Below, piece by piece: positions 34,226-46,700 of a stretch of DNA of 64,000 nt (its first letter is position 1; each line of letters begins with the position of its first letter). The stretch is taken from assembly GCA_028551475.1 (NCBI GenBank), contig CM052354.1, positions 30,589,258 through 30,653,257 on the forward strand. Direction: 5' to 3'. The notes below the pieces were generated by a model. That model saw only the letters and a list, made by a program, of their open reading frames with translations. It searched no databases and had not been told where the DNA came from. Made by a program: the position numbers and the translations under genes. The stretch is from Casuarina equisetifolia (Eukaryota > Streptophyta > Magnoliopsida > Fagales > Casuarinaceae).

Positions 34226-37200
34226 ATCTCTGCACTTAATGTTTTCACGTTTTAAACCATTAAATACTATCACAAAACCCTAACATGAGAGCAAGAAGAA
34301 AACTCATAATATATTGAATCTGCGATAATCAAACTACACAACATTCATGACTTATAAACAGGCCTAGACAATTAAGAAATCTATTTTGACAATGTATAAT
34401 AAGTGCCATATTTCCATTAACACATACTTCTCCAATTAGATTTAACCTTCCTAGAGCAAAAAGATAGATTGTGAATGTGCTTGAAGACCTATGTATGTAC
34501 TCTTTATATACCCTAAGCTCTCTGAAAGTCAATAATTGAGAGCTTGAAGTAGCCCATCTCTCTTCGTTTACCTGTCCATTGACTCGTTTTTTTTATGTTA
34601 CCTTTTGTCGGATTACTGATTGTGCGATTGAAAGTGCTTAGACTTTAATCAGCTTATCAGTTGATTACAGCTGTGTTTGGGTAGTGGAGGAGAATCTGCA
34701 GATGCCGATCTTCTCCTGCTTTCTTATTCTTTATTAAGGCTGAAGCGTGGCGAATTTGAGTTGTAATTATTGCTCCCATTTGGGTTGTCACTTTCTGGTT
34801 TCTTTCTCCGGCATGGGTGGGCCTTTGAACTTCAGCGCTAGCCCAATGCCCATCAAATGCATGGAAATGGTGGGGGCTATATGTTGTTCGTGTACTCTTT
34901 GGCAGAACTCTAAAGGTTGTCTATGGAGGTGACCGACTAAGTTCTGAGTTCCTGCTTGGTTGCTGAAAAACTGAGGCTTCTTCATAAAGAAGTAGCTGAT
35001 AGCCCAACACAAATATCTTGCATTTGCTTTGGGATTCCAATTCAAACACGCATTTTGATTTCGTTTACACAATGATGGTGACATATTTGGGTAACATGGG
35101 GATTGAAGTTTTGTTTATGGTAGAAGTGACTTAATATTATTTTTTTAAGAAAAAAAAGTTAATAACATCTCGATATCAAGTCAAAATATTAGTGATATTA
35201 AATAATTATTACTCTTATCTAGCGTAATATAGTAGAATTATAAGAATTGAGTTCATAGGTGATGAGTTTTCATAATATCATATTAGAAATTGTTTCTTTT
35301 AAAATCAAGATGAAACACAAACATATAAAGAGACCAAAATATTGATATTGTAAAATAATTGCTAATTTTGAACAGTGTTTATGACTAAGTAGGAAAAAAA
35401 TTCCTTAGCATGTTGGTTGTGTTATTAATTAGACAGTGCTAGATGTGAAAACTGAAACATTAAAAAAAGAAATGAGAAAAAAAGGATCATTTGCAGAAAT
35501 TGCTTCTGTGGATGGATAATCTTATAGAACGGGAAGTTGGAAGCAGATTCTTACACATGATCAATGTCTACTAAATGGATTTTGTTACACAGGCCACGTA
35601 GAAAATTTGGAACAAATGGATAAAGACAATGACATAGCAGTCCATCTCAATCGTTTCCTACTAACAACAGTAGGGGCAGTCCCATCCATCCCCATCCCCA
35701 TCCCCAAAACCACTAACACTCACACCCACACCCTCAACCCACCTCTCCTTCCCCTTCATTTCCTCCCTTTGATTATGCGATTGGAATGGTTGACTTGATC
35801 ACAACAAAACATCTCACTTTCGGCCCTGCAAATGATATCTTTTGCAGCACCAATTTGTTCTTTTATGACTGCAAACAAGAGCCATTTTTAAATGTCATTT
35901 GATCCTTCTGGCTCGCCAAAAGTCCCACAGTTTCTGATTTTATTAAGAGTTTTATGTGCTTGCCAGGTATGCAAAAGCCCTAAACCCACTACCAAGTTTA
36001 GTTATCTTTGAAACAGTGTGGCGTCTGTTCTCAATGGGAAAGGTTAGAGTGGATTTAATAATGCCAAAGGACAGATGGGGCTTATTTACAGGTCATGTGC
36101 TGACCCCAACACTCCACCTTTGTGGATTTTCCTCCTCTTCTGATGTAGGCAATTCGAGGCTAATCCTTCTTTGTTCCATGGGTGGTTGAAGGGCCATGAG
36201 ACTAGCAATTAGAGAATATCCCCTTCCATGAAAGAAAGTGCTTCTAAGTGGACTCACTTTCTCGGCCACCTATTCATTCACTTTCTACAACAAACTATAT
36301 ATGAAGACTTGGTATTTCCTAAAGCACTTTGTGTGCTCCCACTTCCATTTAGAAAATGATTATGCTAATGGAAATCTTTGTCATAATAGTATACCCACTT
36401 CTTTTCGCTTAGGCCATACAGATCACCATTACGCCATATAAAAACAAGAGGGCAAAAGTTCAAAAGTTGAACTGTTCGGTGTTTATTGTTGTTAATGGGG
36501 ATTGCGATAAGCATCCTCTACACCTGCCATTCTTCTTTATTGCACCGTTAATTTCTTGTGTATATATATATACATATATATCTTTTGCTTTTATTGGATG
36601 GAACGTGGTGGGTTTTGATTTGACTTGTAGCACTCCTTCGTCTTTTCGAGAGAACAGTAAGTCGAGGCAGGTGACTACTAGAATATGAGACGAGTTTCTG
36701 CTAAAAAAGAAATATTTCTCACACTTGCCGGCATATATTTATCTATATAGCACCCTTAGCTAGGGGTCTCCTACAACGCTTGAGCAATAGTTTTTAAATA
36801 AACTATGAGCAAACGGTTTCAAGGCATAGAGCCCATATTTTTAGGTTTAGAGTAAAAATTGCAAATAAATCATAATTTTGCATGTAAGGGACAACAATAT
36901 AATTTTCCCATATTAGGGTTTCCTTCCTTATAAGGTTTTGAGTTTAGTTTTCGTTCTTTCATATAGAAAAATAAGAAGAGTGATAAAAAAAAAAGTCTTG
37001 TGCAGAATAAGTAAGACAAGAAAAAATAAAGAAATATAAAAGTATAGAAAATGGTTCATAGATACAATAACTTTTGTAGTGTTAGAGTATGCTAATCTTT
37101 TTTTTATATTTTAATATTTATTAATACAATTTACTTTTTTACAAAAAAATTATGAATAAATGAATTTCTCTATTTGATATATTAGGGTTTTGAGTTGGAT

Positions 37201-39380
37201 ATGATTTATTTTTTTATATTTCCTAATATAATATTAGAATTTAAAATTTTCCTTACACACTTATAAATATGAGTAAATGCAAAATAAAATAGAAAGTAGT
37301 ATTGGGAGATGGTCCAAGTTGGACTTTTGAAGTGAAAGAGTATGTTAAATAAATAGTATAAAGTTATTGTCCCATATTACTAACAAATTTATTAAAATTT
37401 AGATTTTATCTTCTATCCATTTGCTTGTGAACAAAAATTCTTGCAAAAGGTATTAACTCATGCTTGAGCAAGAAGGCCTATTAAGATCCACATGGAAAAT
37501 ATAAAAGCATGAAAATTAGATTATAAACAAATGTATTCTATTACCTAATGTCTTAAAGTTTTAAATTAGATATGAATCATTCTATATAATCTTAACAAAC
37601 TTTTCTTGAACTACATTAAATTTGGTATCCTTGTACCGGTGATAGCTGACCCAATTATCATTTTTCTCCTTAACACATGTATCATGGCGCATTTGTCATT
37701 TCTTAAGTGTATCAAGTTTTATGTTCATGATAATTTCTTAAAAGTGAAAGTAGGAGACCTTTAACTCTCCAAATGCTTTTAAGTTAGATGATGGAATATG
37801 AGAAAGACAACTTGGGACCTTTTTCTACACAAGAGAGGTGGCGTACACTTCAGAATCACACGATGCTTAGAGTAAAAAACCCAACAATATTCTTCAACCA
37901 GAAAGCTAAAAGAAGGCCTCTCCAATGAAGGAAAACTGGGATGGGAACAAGTAGGCAAAAGTGTGAAGGAATTCTCCGATTCCTGGTCCTTTTTCAACCC
38001 AGCATTAGATCATATTGGCTGGGAACATAATGCTTGTGGGTCAAACAGGCTGAACCATGAACAGAAATCATACACATCAATCATTTCGTCAAGCATCTTT
38101 TGTTCTTTTGTTGTTGTACTGCTTGATTGTAGTACATCCTTGAATGATTCAAAAGCACCATATAAAAAATGCATGTGTTGTGTAGAACTCCACCATGGTA
38201 AGCATTATCGAGTTGCTAGTGGTTCATAATGCGATTCGAATGATTTATTAACTATCATTTATCGATTCTACCAACTTTTTCTGCGTTTAAATATAGGAGA
38301 GGGGTGGCAGTGGATTTCCTCTTCCTCTTTCCAATCTTATACTGTCTTTTTGAGAGACATTAAATATGCAGTTCATGACGGATCCACTTACATACAAGTT
38401 GGTGAAAAACATGGCCGTTTGTCTTGTTTGTTCGCGTCCAATATTGTCCTGTTAAAAGATACGTATGTAAGCACTTAGAATAATGAGATTGCAGCACTCA
38501 AAAAAATTAACATCATTAATCTCTAAGTACTACAAAAGAAAGTGCTTTCCTAGAACCAAGAATCAAGAATTCTTCTGCGAAAGCAAAGCCAAATTATTTG
38601 ATTTTTCTTTTCCGCTTCGGTTTGCTACATCCTATGTAGTCATGCGCACGTATGGGGTTGTATCTTCCCCATATACCATAGTTGTTAGAAAAGGTATAAC
38701 TTCTTTTTTATCTTTTTACAAAACTAATCACCCAGAAAAGAGATATTAAATCCAATTATTAGTAATATGGGACAATTATGGTTTTACACACAAGTGTATG
38801 CCAACCTATTAATGATAAAAGTAAAGCAATAAGATAGATGTCACACGAATTCACTTCGTTTTGATATTATATTATAAAAAGAATAATTTTCTTAAGAATT
38901 AATTATTAAGAGAAAAAAAGAATTTAACTTATAAAGAGAATAAAAAACTAAGATATTGGCCATACAAGATGAAAACCATTTACCAATAGGTATCTATAGA
39001 AAATTTGATAAATTCTCATCATGGATTTGGTCCAGTGGTGTAATACTGTGCATTTCCTTATTCAGCATCATGGGTGATGATTAAGAAAGCCTTTTGTTTT
39101 TCTCTTCCATTCATCGGACAAGATCAGGATGCAAGTATTTCTTGGAAAATCCCAGTACCTTACCCTGGAAGAAACCTCAAACAACGGCAGAAGGGAATGC
39201 AGAAAGCATTCTCAGCTGCAGAATTCTATACCGTCCATTTTGCTACAAGTTGACATATGGTTTTGCTTTTCTTGCTTTCCCATACTTTTCCCACGTGGTC
39301 CTGTGATTATCGGTTACGGTTCAGATCAGCTTCAATCTCCAAAAATTTCCACACAGAATAAGTACCTAGAAAGGAAAGTT
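34226..39380. other. 5 kb of intergenic DNA without a recognisable gene
   Basis: Mostly AT-rich. Slightly GC-richer patches at 34740-35060 and 35590-36690 contain only short open frames without motifs. Low-complexity pieces include a CCATCCCCATCCCC run near 35690 and a TATA/CATATA run near 36560. I see no RNA gene and no transposon protein. Confidence 0.4.
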
Positions 39381-39426
39381 CTATGTCACAATGAGCATAT
39401 TTTGAAAGGCACTTTGAGTGTATTAC

Positions 39427-39895
39427 CTATAAAGAGCACAATCTGGTGTTCTAGAAAACGCATATGAAACCCATTTTGTGAATCCAGAGAGTGACCCTTC
39501 CACCATGTGGTTTTAAATGGCGGAACAGGGTAAGATGAACAGTAGAAGATGACCAGTTCTTCATCCACCTTCAACGGCAAAGCTCTGAGAATAGGAAATA
39601 TCTTTGCTGCTATTCCAGAAAGTTCATCCAATGAGAGGTTCACTGTTCCATACGTGGAAACTAGGCAGCAGCAACTGGTTGGTAGAATCTCTTTAGATTT
39701 CGCCATGGAATTGGGTTCCAGCGGACAAAGACTTTGAATAGTGTCTTCAAAACCATTACCTCCAATAATTTGGCACATTTTGCAGCGGGTTTGGCCGCTG
39801 AGTACTGTAAAGTTTCCCTCAGATGGTGTCCTTCCCCGTCCCAGCGCTTTCTGTGACATCCTTTTCATGTCAAGTGGAAGGCAACCATCAAACAC
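39427..39895 (-). other. Candidate exon of an unrecognised gene
   Basis: On the minus strand a 469 nt segment is open throughout. It is preceded by an acceptor-like AATGCTAG and followed by a strong donor TATAG|GTAATA. It encodes about 156 residues with a Cys pair CKMC, a Cys triplet, and the stretch DELSGIAAKIFPILRALPLK. Base composition is less AT-rich than the surroundings. I do not recognise the family and find no clear partner exons, so it could be an isolated exon of a decayed gene. Confidence 0.3.
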
Positions 39896-42800
39896 CTAGC
39901 ATTAGGCCATAAGATGATAAAAATCTCACAAAAATAGAAGTGAAAGAACTTTTTTCTTTCTAAAATTCCTGATTTGGAAACTATGAGTATCAAATTCCCA
40001 ATTCCCAATTCCCAATTCATTGGGGAGTAGGATTACCAATGGAGAGTATCAAATGCTTTCATGATAATTTTTTCTTTTCAGTTTATGGATGCTTGGTTGA
40101 ATTAACACCTCATCTAAATTGTGTGACGAACAATGTACTATACATATAAATAGTGATGATTTATATGGTTGACGATAAATCAATCCTACATGTAAGGAAA
40201 TAATACTTTACTCTCTTGATGACATGGGTTCTTAAATCTCACACTTATGCTATACTAAAAGCTTTTTTTTTTTTTAATAAATTCTCCATCCACTACACAT
40301 TTTTTGTTGTTGAACTTGAGACTAAGAAGTCTCAAATAATATGTACATATAACTAAATTAGGTACTTGTCGACATATTAAAAACCTGATTAGCAAAAGAT
40401 GATTTTCCTTGAATAGGTACAAATGACCATTTTACTTTTACTTCTAATTTTCATGCTCCCCAACAACTATTATTAGAGCTTAGTTTCTGCCTCATTAGTT
40501 GGTATCACAGCTCAGCTTACCCCTCAACATATCCTATCAAACATCCTTAAAAAAAGTAGTTGCTTTAATCATAAGACTCCCCAAAAAGAAACATCAACCT
40601 TTGGTGGGAGGAAGGGCCGTTGTTAAACTCGTTCAAGGCCACATAGTTTTTCAAGGCCAAAAGATGCTTTAACCAAATCTTTGTATGCTCAATTCCTTCA
40701 AGGCATTATGTAGTAGAAATGGTCCACCAACTGAATATATTGAAAATTCAAAAGGTGTAGCCTTAAAAGTTACCAATTCACACACCACAAGTTTGGAAAG
40801 GTAAAGCACCAAACCCAAATGTCCATTCGAATTTTTCTTTCTTACCATGTGACGTTTAATAATCTGTGGAGTAGCCACTGCCAAAGTTTGCCTACTCTTT
40901 TGAGAAAATAATGCAAGAAAGGATGCAAACTACGTGATGGATTGTATGTATTTGAAATTCACTTGATTAAGGAACATTTATACTATGGGTGCCTTTATCT
41001 TTAGTGACGATTGATGCTTGAGACTGCTTTCCTCTTTCTCTTTTCTTACCCCTTGTTGGACTAGAACGAAGCATAGATTCTACCTAGCTTTCCCCCGCCT
41101 TTTTCTTCTTATTTCTCTTCGGGATTCAATGCTTTTGTAGAATGTTCCTTGAAAAGATTAGCATGAAAGTGCACTTGTAGATAAAGATGAGAACATTTTT
41201 TTAAAAAAGAAAAAAAAAGGACCCAAATAGGGTTTAAAACTATTTTCCTCTTCTTTTTATCAACCGAACTTGAAAAGAAAAAGTAAATGCATAGAAGCTC
41301 GGGAAATACAAACCAGGCACTAACTATATGCTGACTTAGTGCAAAGTGGGGGACGCTTTCCCGGCACATACAGAAAAGGTGGTTGTTTGCATGCCTCAAT
41401 GGGTGGCAGGAGAACCGTTAATTTCAGGTCACGACCAACTTGGAACTTGGTAAAACAACAGTGAGCCAACTCCATACGTCGAACTTGCCCGGGGGAAAAT
41501 GTCACTTTACAAGAACACAACGCTAGTGCATGAAGAAGTGTGAAGCTTCTGATTTGACAACAATGGTGGACATCAACCGTGCCCACATGCCCTGTGCATC
41601 AGCTATGTGCAAACAGTGTTACTCACCAGAGAACCAAGCCTTGCCTGCTTCATTTCTAAGCATGGATTTCAATAATTTAGAGATGGTATGGAAAATAATG
41701 TAATAAAAGTATTATATTGTTTAAATCTTATTTGAAAATTTTTATTTATAAAAAAAATTATCTTACTCCTGAATAGGCTTCTAAATAAAATTAAAATTTT
41801 TAACATGATGTTAAAATTCATATTCAATTGTAACACTCTTTCATTCGTAAACAAAATTTTTCTTGAAAAAATGAGAGAATATGTATAGAATAATATAACA
41901 CAAATATTCATATTACTTAAATCTTACTTGAAAATCTCTTTAATAAAAACCAAAAGATTCTCCTATTATTGAATCAACTCTGAACTTTCTACCCGATTGA
42001 ACGCCATGGCTCAGCTCGGCCTGCCAAAATCTCTGATCAAATGACACTTTTAAACCCTTCTCTTGGGGAAGTAAAACTCCGGTTCAAACCTCTATAAACC
42101 ATGGTCCCTCGAGTGCTCAAAGGGTCGGCAGAATTTGGCACCATATTCAGGCCACATACACAGCAAAGTGCACCAAGAACTAAAACTCGGGCAACTGATT
42201 AATCCACAGAAAAGAGTATATTAAATACACCAAATGCCTTGGTTAGGCTTCAGTCACTTTCATTGCCACTTTCTTTATCTGTTTATACCTGTCTTTTCAA
42301 CCAGATAGTGTCGCGGCCGCTGTAGATTGAATAGCCTTTTAACTATTGCACCTAACCAAAGCAACTAGTTCCTAAAAGATTGTGCCGGTGAAAAGAACCG
42401 AAGTAAAAGCGATTGGTTTGGTTCCTTTTTTTAAGCTTAAACATTCAAGTTTCCAACTTATTACATCCCCTTACGTTGCTGTCTCAGAGAATGTTGTGAA
42501 GCCGTAATCACTGTCGACAGCAGACGAAGCTCATATGCCCTCGTTTTGTCCCTAAAAACCGTTCCAAAGAATATGCTTGGTTTCTGATAGCATTATACTC
42601 TACTCTCAGAAAACGAACAAACATCTTGGTTTTTCCTCGTCTTTAAGTGTCACTTTTTGGTTCGCTTATATGTTCCGTGTGGAACTATGGAGTTCAGAAG
42701 TGAATATATGAAGAATATGCTGCTTTAGGCTCAGAAGTGGCAAGAGTTGTTGGAGCATTTTTTTATTAAAAGAGGATAAAAAGATACCCAAAAAAAAAGG

Positions 42801-44470
42801 ACTGAATTAAATGAGAAAATGAGGAAGTTTAAGGAACATATCTTTTCTTGAGCTTACGATGTGAAGAATAATTCAACCCATGAAACAAAAATGAATGAAT
42901 TGTTCAACTTTTTCTTTGGTTTGAAGATGTAATTTGTATCTATAGAATTTAAGGTATATAAGTATATAAGCATATCTCAATATTACAAATTTACAGTAAT
43001 TGTGAAAAAATAAAAGTTAAAAACCTTTAACTTGCACTTGACAAGCATACCCTTCAAATTTAATTTGCACCGTTCATCCATTGAGTAGACCTGCACTAAG
43101 GTTACTTTTCTATAATTGAAATATTGATTAACTTGTCATTGACCCACTAAATGGGCTAGACTCTATGAATCAAGGATCAATAGAGTCATTATTTTAGCGA
43201 GGCCTTGGAAGACTATGCACAATCTCTTCTGCATTTATTCTGAACACATCACAAACTTAGTAAGACGCTTAAGAGAATCCATGGCTGCTTGCACAAAATT
43301 GACCTAACATCCATTAAACAAGTGGAGACAAATCCAAAGAAGATGTTTACCGAACCATTTTCTTGTATATCTTTTTAAAAATAATTTGCATATGGGTTTG
43401 GCTCTCGAACTTCTATTTTTTATTATTTGGAAATAGCGCACTTCAAATGAGATATGCAATGTACCAAGCATATTCTTTCTCCATGGATTTGCTGACTTAA
43501 AAAAGTACATGCACATGATACTGCCAATAACCTAACATGTGAAGCCCACTATTGGAGGCGACAAAAAGAGAGCCGTTTGTAAAAAGTATTTGAAATTAGG
43601 TCATATGCTGATAGAAAAAGCGAAGACTCCACCATTCTAGGGTTCCGACATTGTGAGTATTTGGAAAAGCATATGACTTTCAAGATTGTGACTCACTACG
43701 AACAAAAGCTAAATAACAAAAAAAAAAGAGTGGTAAAATATGTATGTTGATTAAAATCATTTAATGATTTCAATCTTTCTTTTAATTGCAAAGTCACAAA
43801 AATTCAAAATGGTTATCAAGAAGAATGGAATGATTAATTCGATTACTAGTCAATAAACTAATTCTGTAGAGTTCGATAAGTATTTCTTTTTTCTATTAGA
43901 ATGTTAACATTATAGTTCAACTAATTTTTGAACACATAATGATCTTCCATTGTCTATATGGTGAATAATTACTTAAAGAGAATTATCAAATAATTAGATA
44001 TTAAAATTCATAATCAACTTTCTTAATAATTCTAAATTTCTATTAAACTTTACTTAATAGTTTAAACTAAAGAACAATATTTTGGATTGAATTCAGAATA
44101 CTTCTTTTACAAGATTTTTGACACATGACTTCAATTGTAAATTCTCCTTTAAAATTGTAGGCTTCTTTGATGGTCAATAGGGTACAAACTCCAAATTTGG
44201 AGGCCAAATTGTTTAGATTTGAGGCACCCAAATAGTGTCCATTGGGAGCATAGTAAAGTGGGGATATAATCTAAGGGGGAGCTTCCCTCGTACAGTACTA
44301 AGGATTTATGTTGGTTTCTTGACAGATGTCAATCAATCAGAAGAAGGGTGCGATGATCTTTTTGACACCTAACTGTTGCGCTGTACGACAACATCAGTGT
44401 GAGTGTCGGATACAGTTGGTATATTCTTTTCTCGAATCCATTTAAAACTCTCTGGCCTGCAATTGGCTGT
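39896..44470. other. Intergenic DNA upstream of the PHO2-like gene
   Basis: AT-rich with a short AATTCCC tandem repeat at about 39992-40018. A GC-richer island at about 41320-41640 has an open frame (minus, 41320-41586) with no family resemblance, and another such patch is at 42000-42560. No gene supported. Confidence 0.35.
44419..44426. promoter_or_regulatory. Possible P1BS element (GTATATTC)
   Basis: The octamer fits GNATATNC, the PHR1 binding site of phosphate-starvation genes, and lies about 100 bases upstream of the likely PHO2 leader start. A single octamer this short occurs often by chance. Confidence 0.2.
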
Positions 44471-44536
44471 GGACATTGCGCACTCTCAGAATCTTCAACG
44501 TTTCAGAGCAACAGAACAGTGAGCGACACAACCCGA

Positions 44537-44604
44537 GGAGAGAGAGAGGATTGAGTGGGGAGGGAGGGAGAGAGAGAGAGGGAGGGAGGGAGAGAGAGAG
44601 AGAG
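44537..44604. repeat. GA/GGGA microsatellite in the PHO2 leader
   Basis: Run of GAGAGA and GGGAGGGAG units ending in AGAGAGAGCTC. Polypurine tracts of this kind are common in plant 5' leaders and can vary in length. Confidence 0.85.
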
Positions 44605-46288
44605 CTCTAATGGTTTGGAGGTTCGGGTATGGTGTGAAGGGCGGGGTTCAGGGAGGAACTCTGCCTCTCTGAATTCCCTGCTTTTCATTTGGTTCATAAG
44701 CAGCGAATGGTTTTCTAGGCGAGAAAGCAAGTAAGCAAGCGAGAAACCGAAGGAAAATCATAGGGGGGACCTTGTTTCTGTTGGTACTGTTCTGGGTCGA
44801 GTTCCTTTGATCGGCAGAAGGTTTCGGAGACTTATGGGGGTTTCTGGGTGTTGATGAGAGAGTTTTGGAGTTCCAATGGCTCTGCAGAGGTGGCAAACGG
44901 TACAGGACTTCACTCAGAAATCTCTATCATTCAATATCTGTCTTTCTTCGAATGTCATTCTGTTTGTTTGTAAGGTTGACGAATCCACGTTACCGTTGTT
45001 AGTAATCTCAGCAACAAGACTTCTCGTAAACTTTCTTAATTTCGATGTGTCATAACCCTTCGTGGGACTTAAATGTTTCGGGCCATGACTTTGGAGAGAA
45101 GTTCCTTAAACTTTGTTATTAACTCTCAGTGCAAGATGGAATCTTCTGTTTGTTTTATTTCTTGTAAACAGTTGAACTTAAAAACTTCTCTCTGAGATGG
45201 GACTTGAGTTTCTTGAGGGGCACAAATTAGTTCTCCGCACTTTACTTTTCTTTCCAGAAGAAATCATGCTTCTGGTATTTGAACGTCTTTTGCGCTTTGT
45301 TTGGATTTTAAAAATCAGGAGCAAGGGGGATGAATTTCACACCCAGCTCACATTGCTTGAATGATGTATTAGAACCAAGAATAACAATTTTTATAGTTAT
45401 TTAATATGCTGGTTGAAATTCATCCTTATTGATGCTTGAATATGTTTCAATTTCATTCCTAGACTTGGTTGAAGTACAATATGTTGTTACTCTTTCCCTT
45501 ACAAGTCAAAAGCCTAAGTCTTCTTTTGGTGTTAGATTCAATTTTTAAGCAATGCATACTGAAGAAAGAAATCAAAACCTCTATACTGTTAGTAAAAAAA
45601 AAAAGGAGGGAAATGAAACTCCTATGTTACATACAGATCCTCGATATGTGCAACAACAAAAGTGAGCACCAATTTTGAATTTCTGTCGTACTGAATAGTA
45701 TTGCTCTCTCTGTTTCTCTCTGAGTTGAGATTTTGTTTTAGTGTTCTATGTATTGAAATTAAACTTAGGGCAACTTATTCTTGATGGCTTATTTAGTTCG
45801 ATTGAATCTGGTCGCTTCTCTTGGGTCACTATCCCCTATTCCCCCTTGAAGTTTGATTTGTTGACGCAACAAAACCAATCCACCTCTCCTGTATCTTTCT
45901 CCGACTTATCCGTCAAATTGTTCTGTGGCAACTTGATGCTGGAGTATCAAATCTTGGTACTTCTATTTTCTATCAACTTCAAACAGTTTTAGTTGCTTAC
46001 TGACAGGTGGTGTTGATGCAGGTTCAGTGGACATGTTAAACCAGTTGGAGAATCTCTCTTGCCTTTCGGCCATGAAAAGGAGTTATTCTCTCAGAGACAT
46101 TGTCCAATTAGTTGCCAACTTGAGTTTTGGCCATGAAAAGTGATTATTGAGATACCACAGTTACAAAGTATTTGGTGCAGTTGCTGTCAGACAAGCTACT
46201 AGATATGTCTGAGATTGGTTTTTATGTTGGGTGGCTTGAACTTACCTAATTATGACCATGACCTTCAACTTGAAATCGAACTCCTTTC

Positions 46289-46309
46289 TCAGACAGATCT
46301 CCTTTGGCA
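46289..46309 (+). promoter_or_regulatory. miR399 target site 1
   Basis: Contains ATCTCCTTTGGCA preceded by CAG, so pairing with the miRNA 5' half is complete, while the 3' half of the miRNA has several mismatches. Functional pairing is likely but weaker than at sites 2, 5 and 6. Confidence 0.75.
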
Positions 46310-46340
46310 GCAGATTGATTTGACAGACAAGCTTGATTGT

Positions 46341-46361
46341 CCGGGCAAATCTCCTTTGGCA
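46341..46361 (+). promoter_or_regulatory. miR399 target site 2 (full-length match)
   Basis: Core GGGCAAATCTCCTTTGGCA preceded by CC. The 21 bases are fully complementary to miR399f as I recall it, and differ by one base from the complement of miR399a. Confidence 0.93.
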
Positions 46362-46476
46362 AAATTGTCGTTTGAGTTTCTTTGGTTGGGTGACTTTCCT
46401 TGTCTGTGAGTATTTGAGGAAGCTTTTTGGCTGGCCATTATCATTTTCATCAATCTACCTGGAAATCCCCCCTTGC

Positions 46477-46497
46477 AGTGGAAAATCTCCTATTGTT
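46477..46497 (+). promoter_or_regulatory. Decayed miR399-like site 3
   Basis: Keeps AAATCTCCT but has changes in the part that would pair with the miRNA seed (ATTGTT in place of TTGGCA). Probably not cleaved. Confidence 0.4.
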
Positions 46498-46573
46498 TTC
46501 TTGTTTGTTTTATGTTTTCTGCTACGTGTGGTAGATCTTATCACGCAGTTGCAGCTTGTTGGCTTTTCTACAT

Positions 46574-46594
46574 TCGTGGAAGTCTCCTTTAGAA
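46574..46594 (+). promoter_or_regulatory. Decayed miR399-like site 4
   Basis: Keeps TCTCCTTT with GAA in place of GCA at the end and mismatches in the first half. It lies in register with sites 5 and 6 (52-54 base steps), which supports common origin. Confidence 0.4.
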
Positions 46595-46625
46595 GTTTCT
46601 CTTTGTGGGAACTTCAGTCCATTCA

Positions 46626-46646
46626 TTGGGCAAATCTCCTTTGGCA
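46626..46646 (+). promoter_or_regulatory. miR399 target site 5
   Basis: Contains GGGCAAATCTCCTTTGGCA; only the first two of the 21 positions mismatch the miR399a complement. Confidence 0.92.
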
Positions 46647-46679
46647 TTTGGGGTCGTTACTCGACTCCTGTTATCCCTT

Positions 46680-46700
46680 TAGGGCAAATCTCCTTTGGCA
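46680..46700 (+). promoter_or_regulatory. miR399 target site 6
   Basis: Contains AGGGCAAATCTCCTTTGGCA; only position 1 of 21 mismatches the miR399a complement. It starts 54 bases after site 5. Confidence 0.92.

Noticed and set aside
46043-46070. GAGAATCTCTCTTGCCTTTCGG as another miR399 site
   Set aside because: Resemblance is limited to a six-base AATCTC core; pairing with the miRNA seed would fail.
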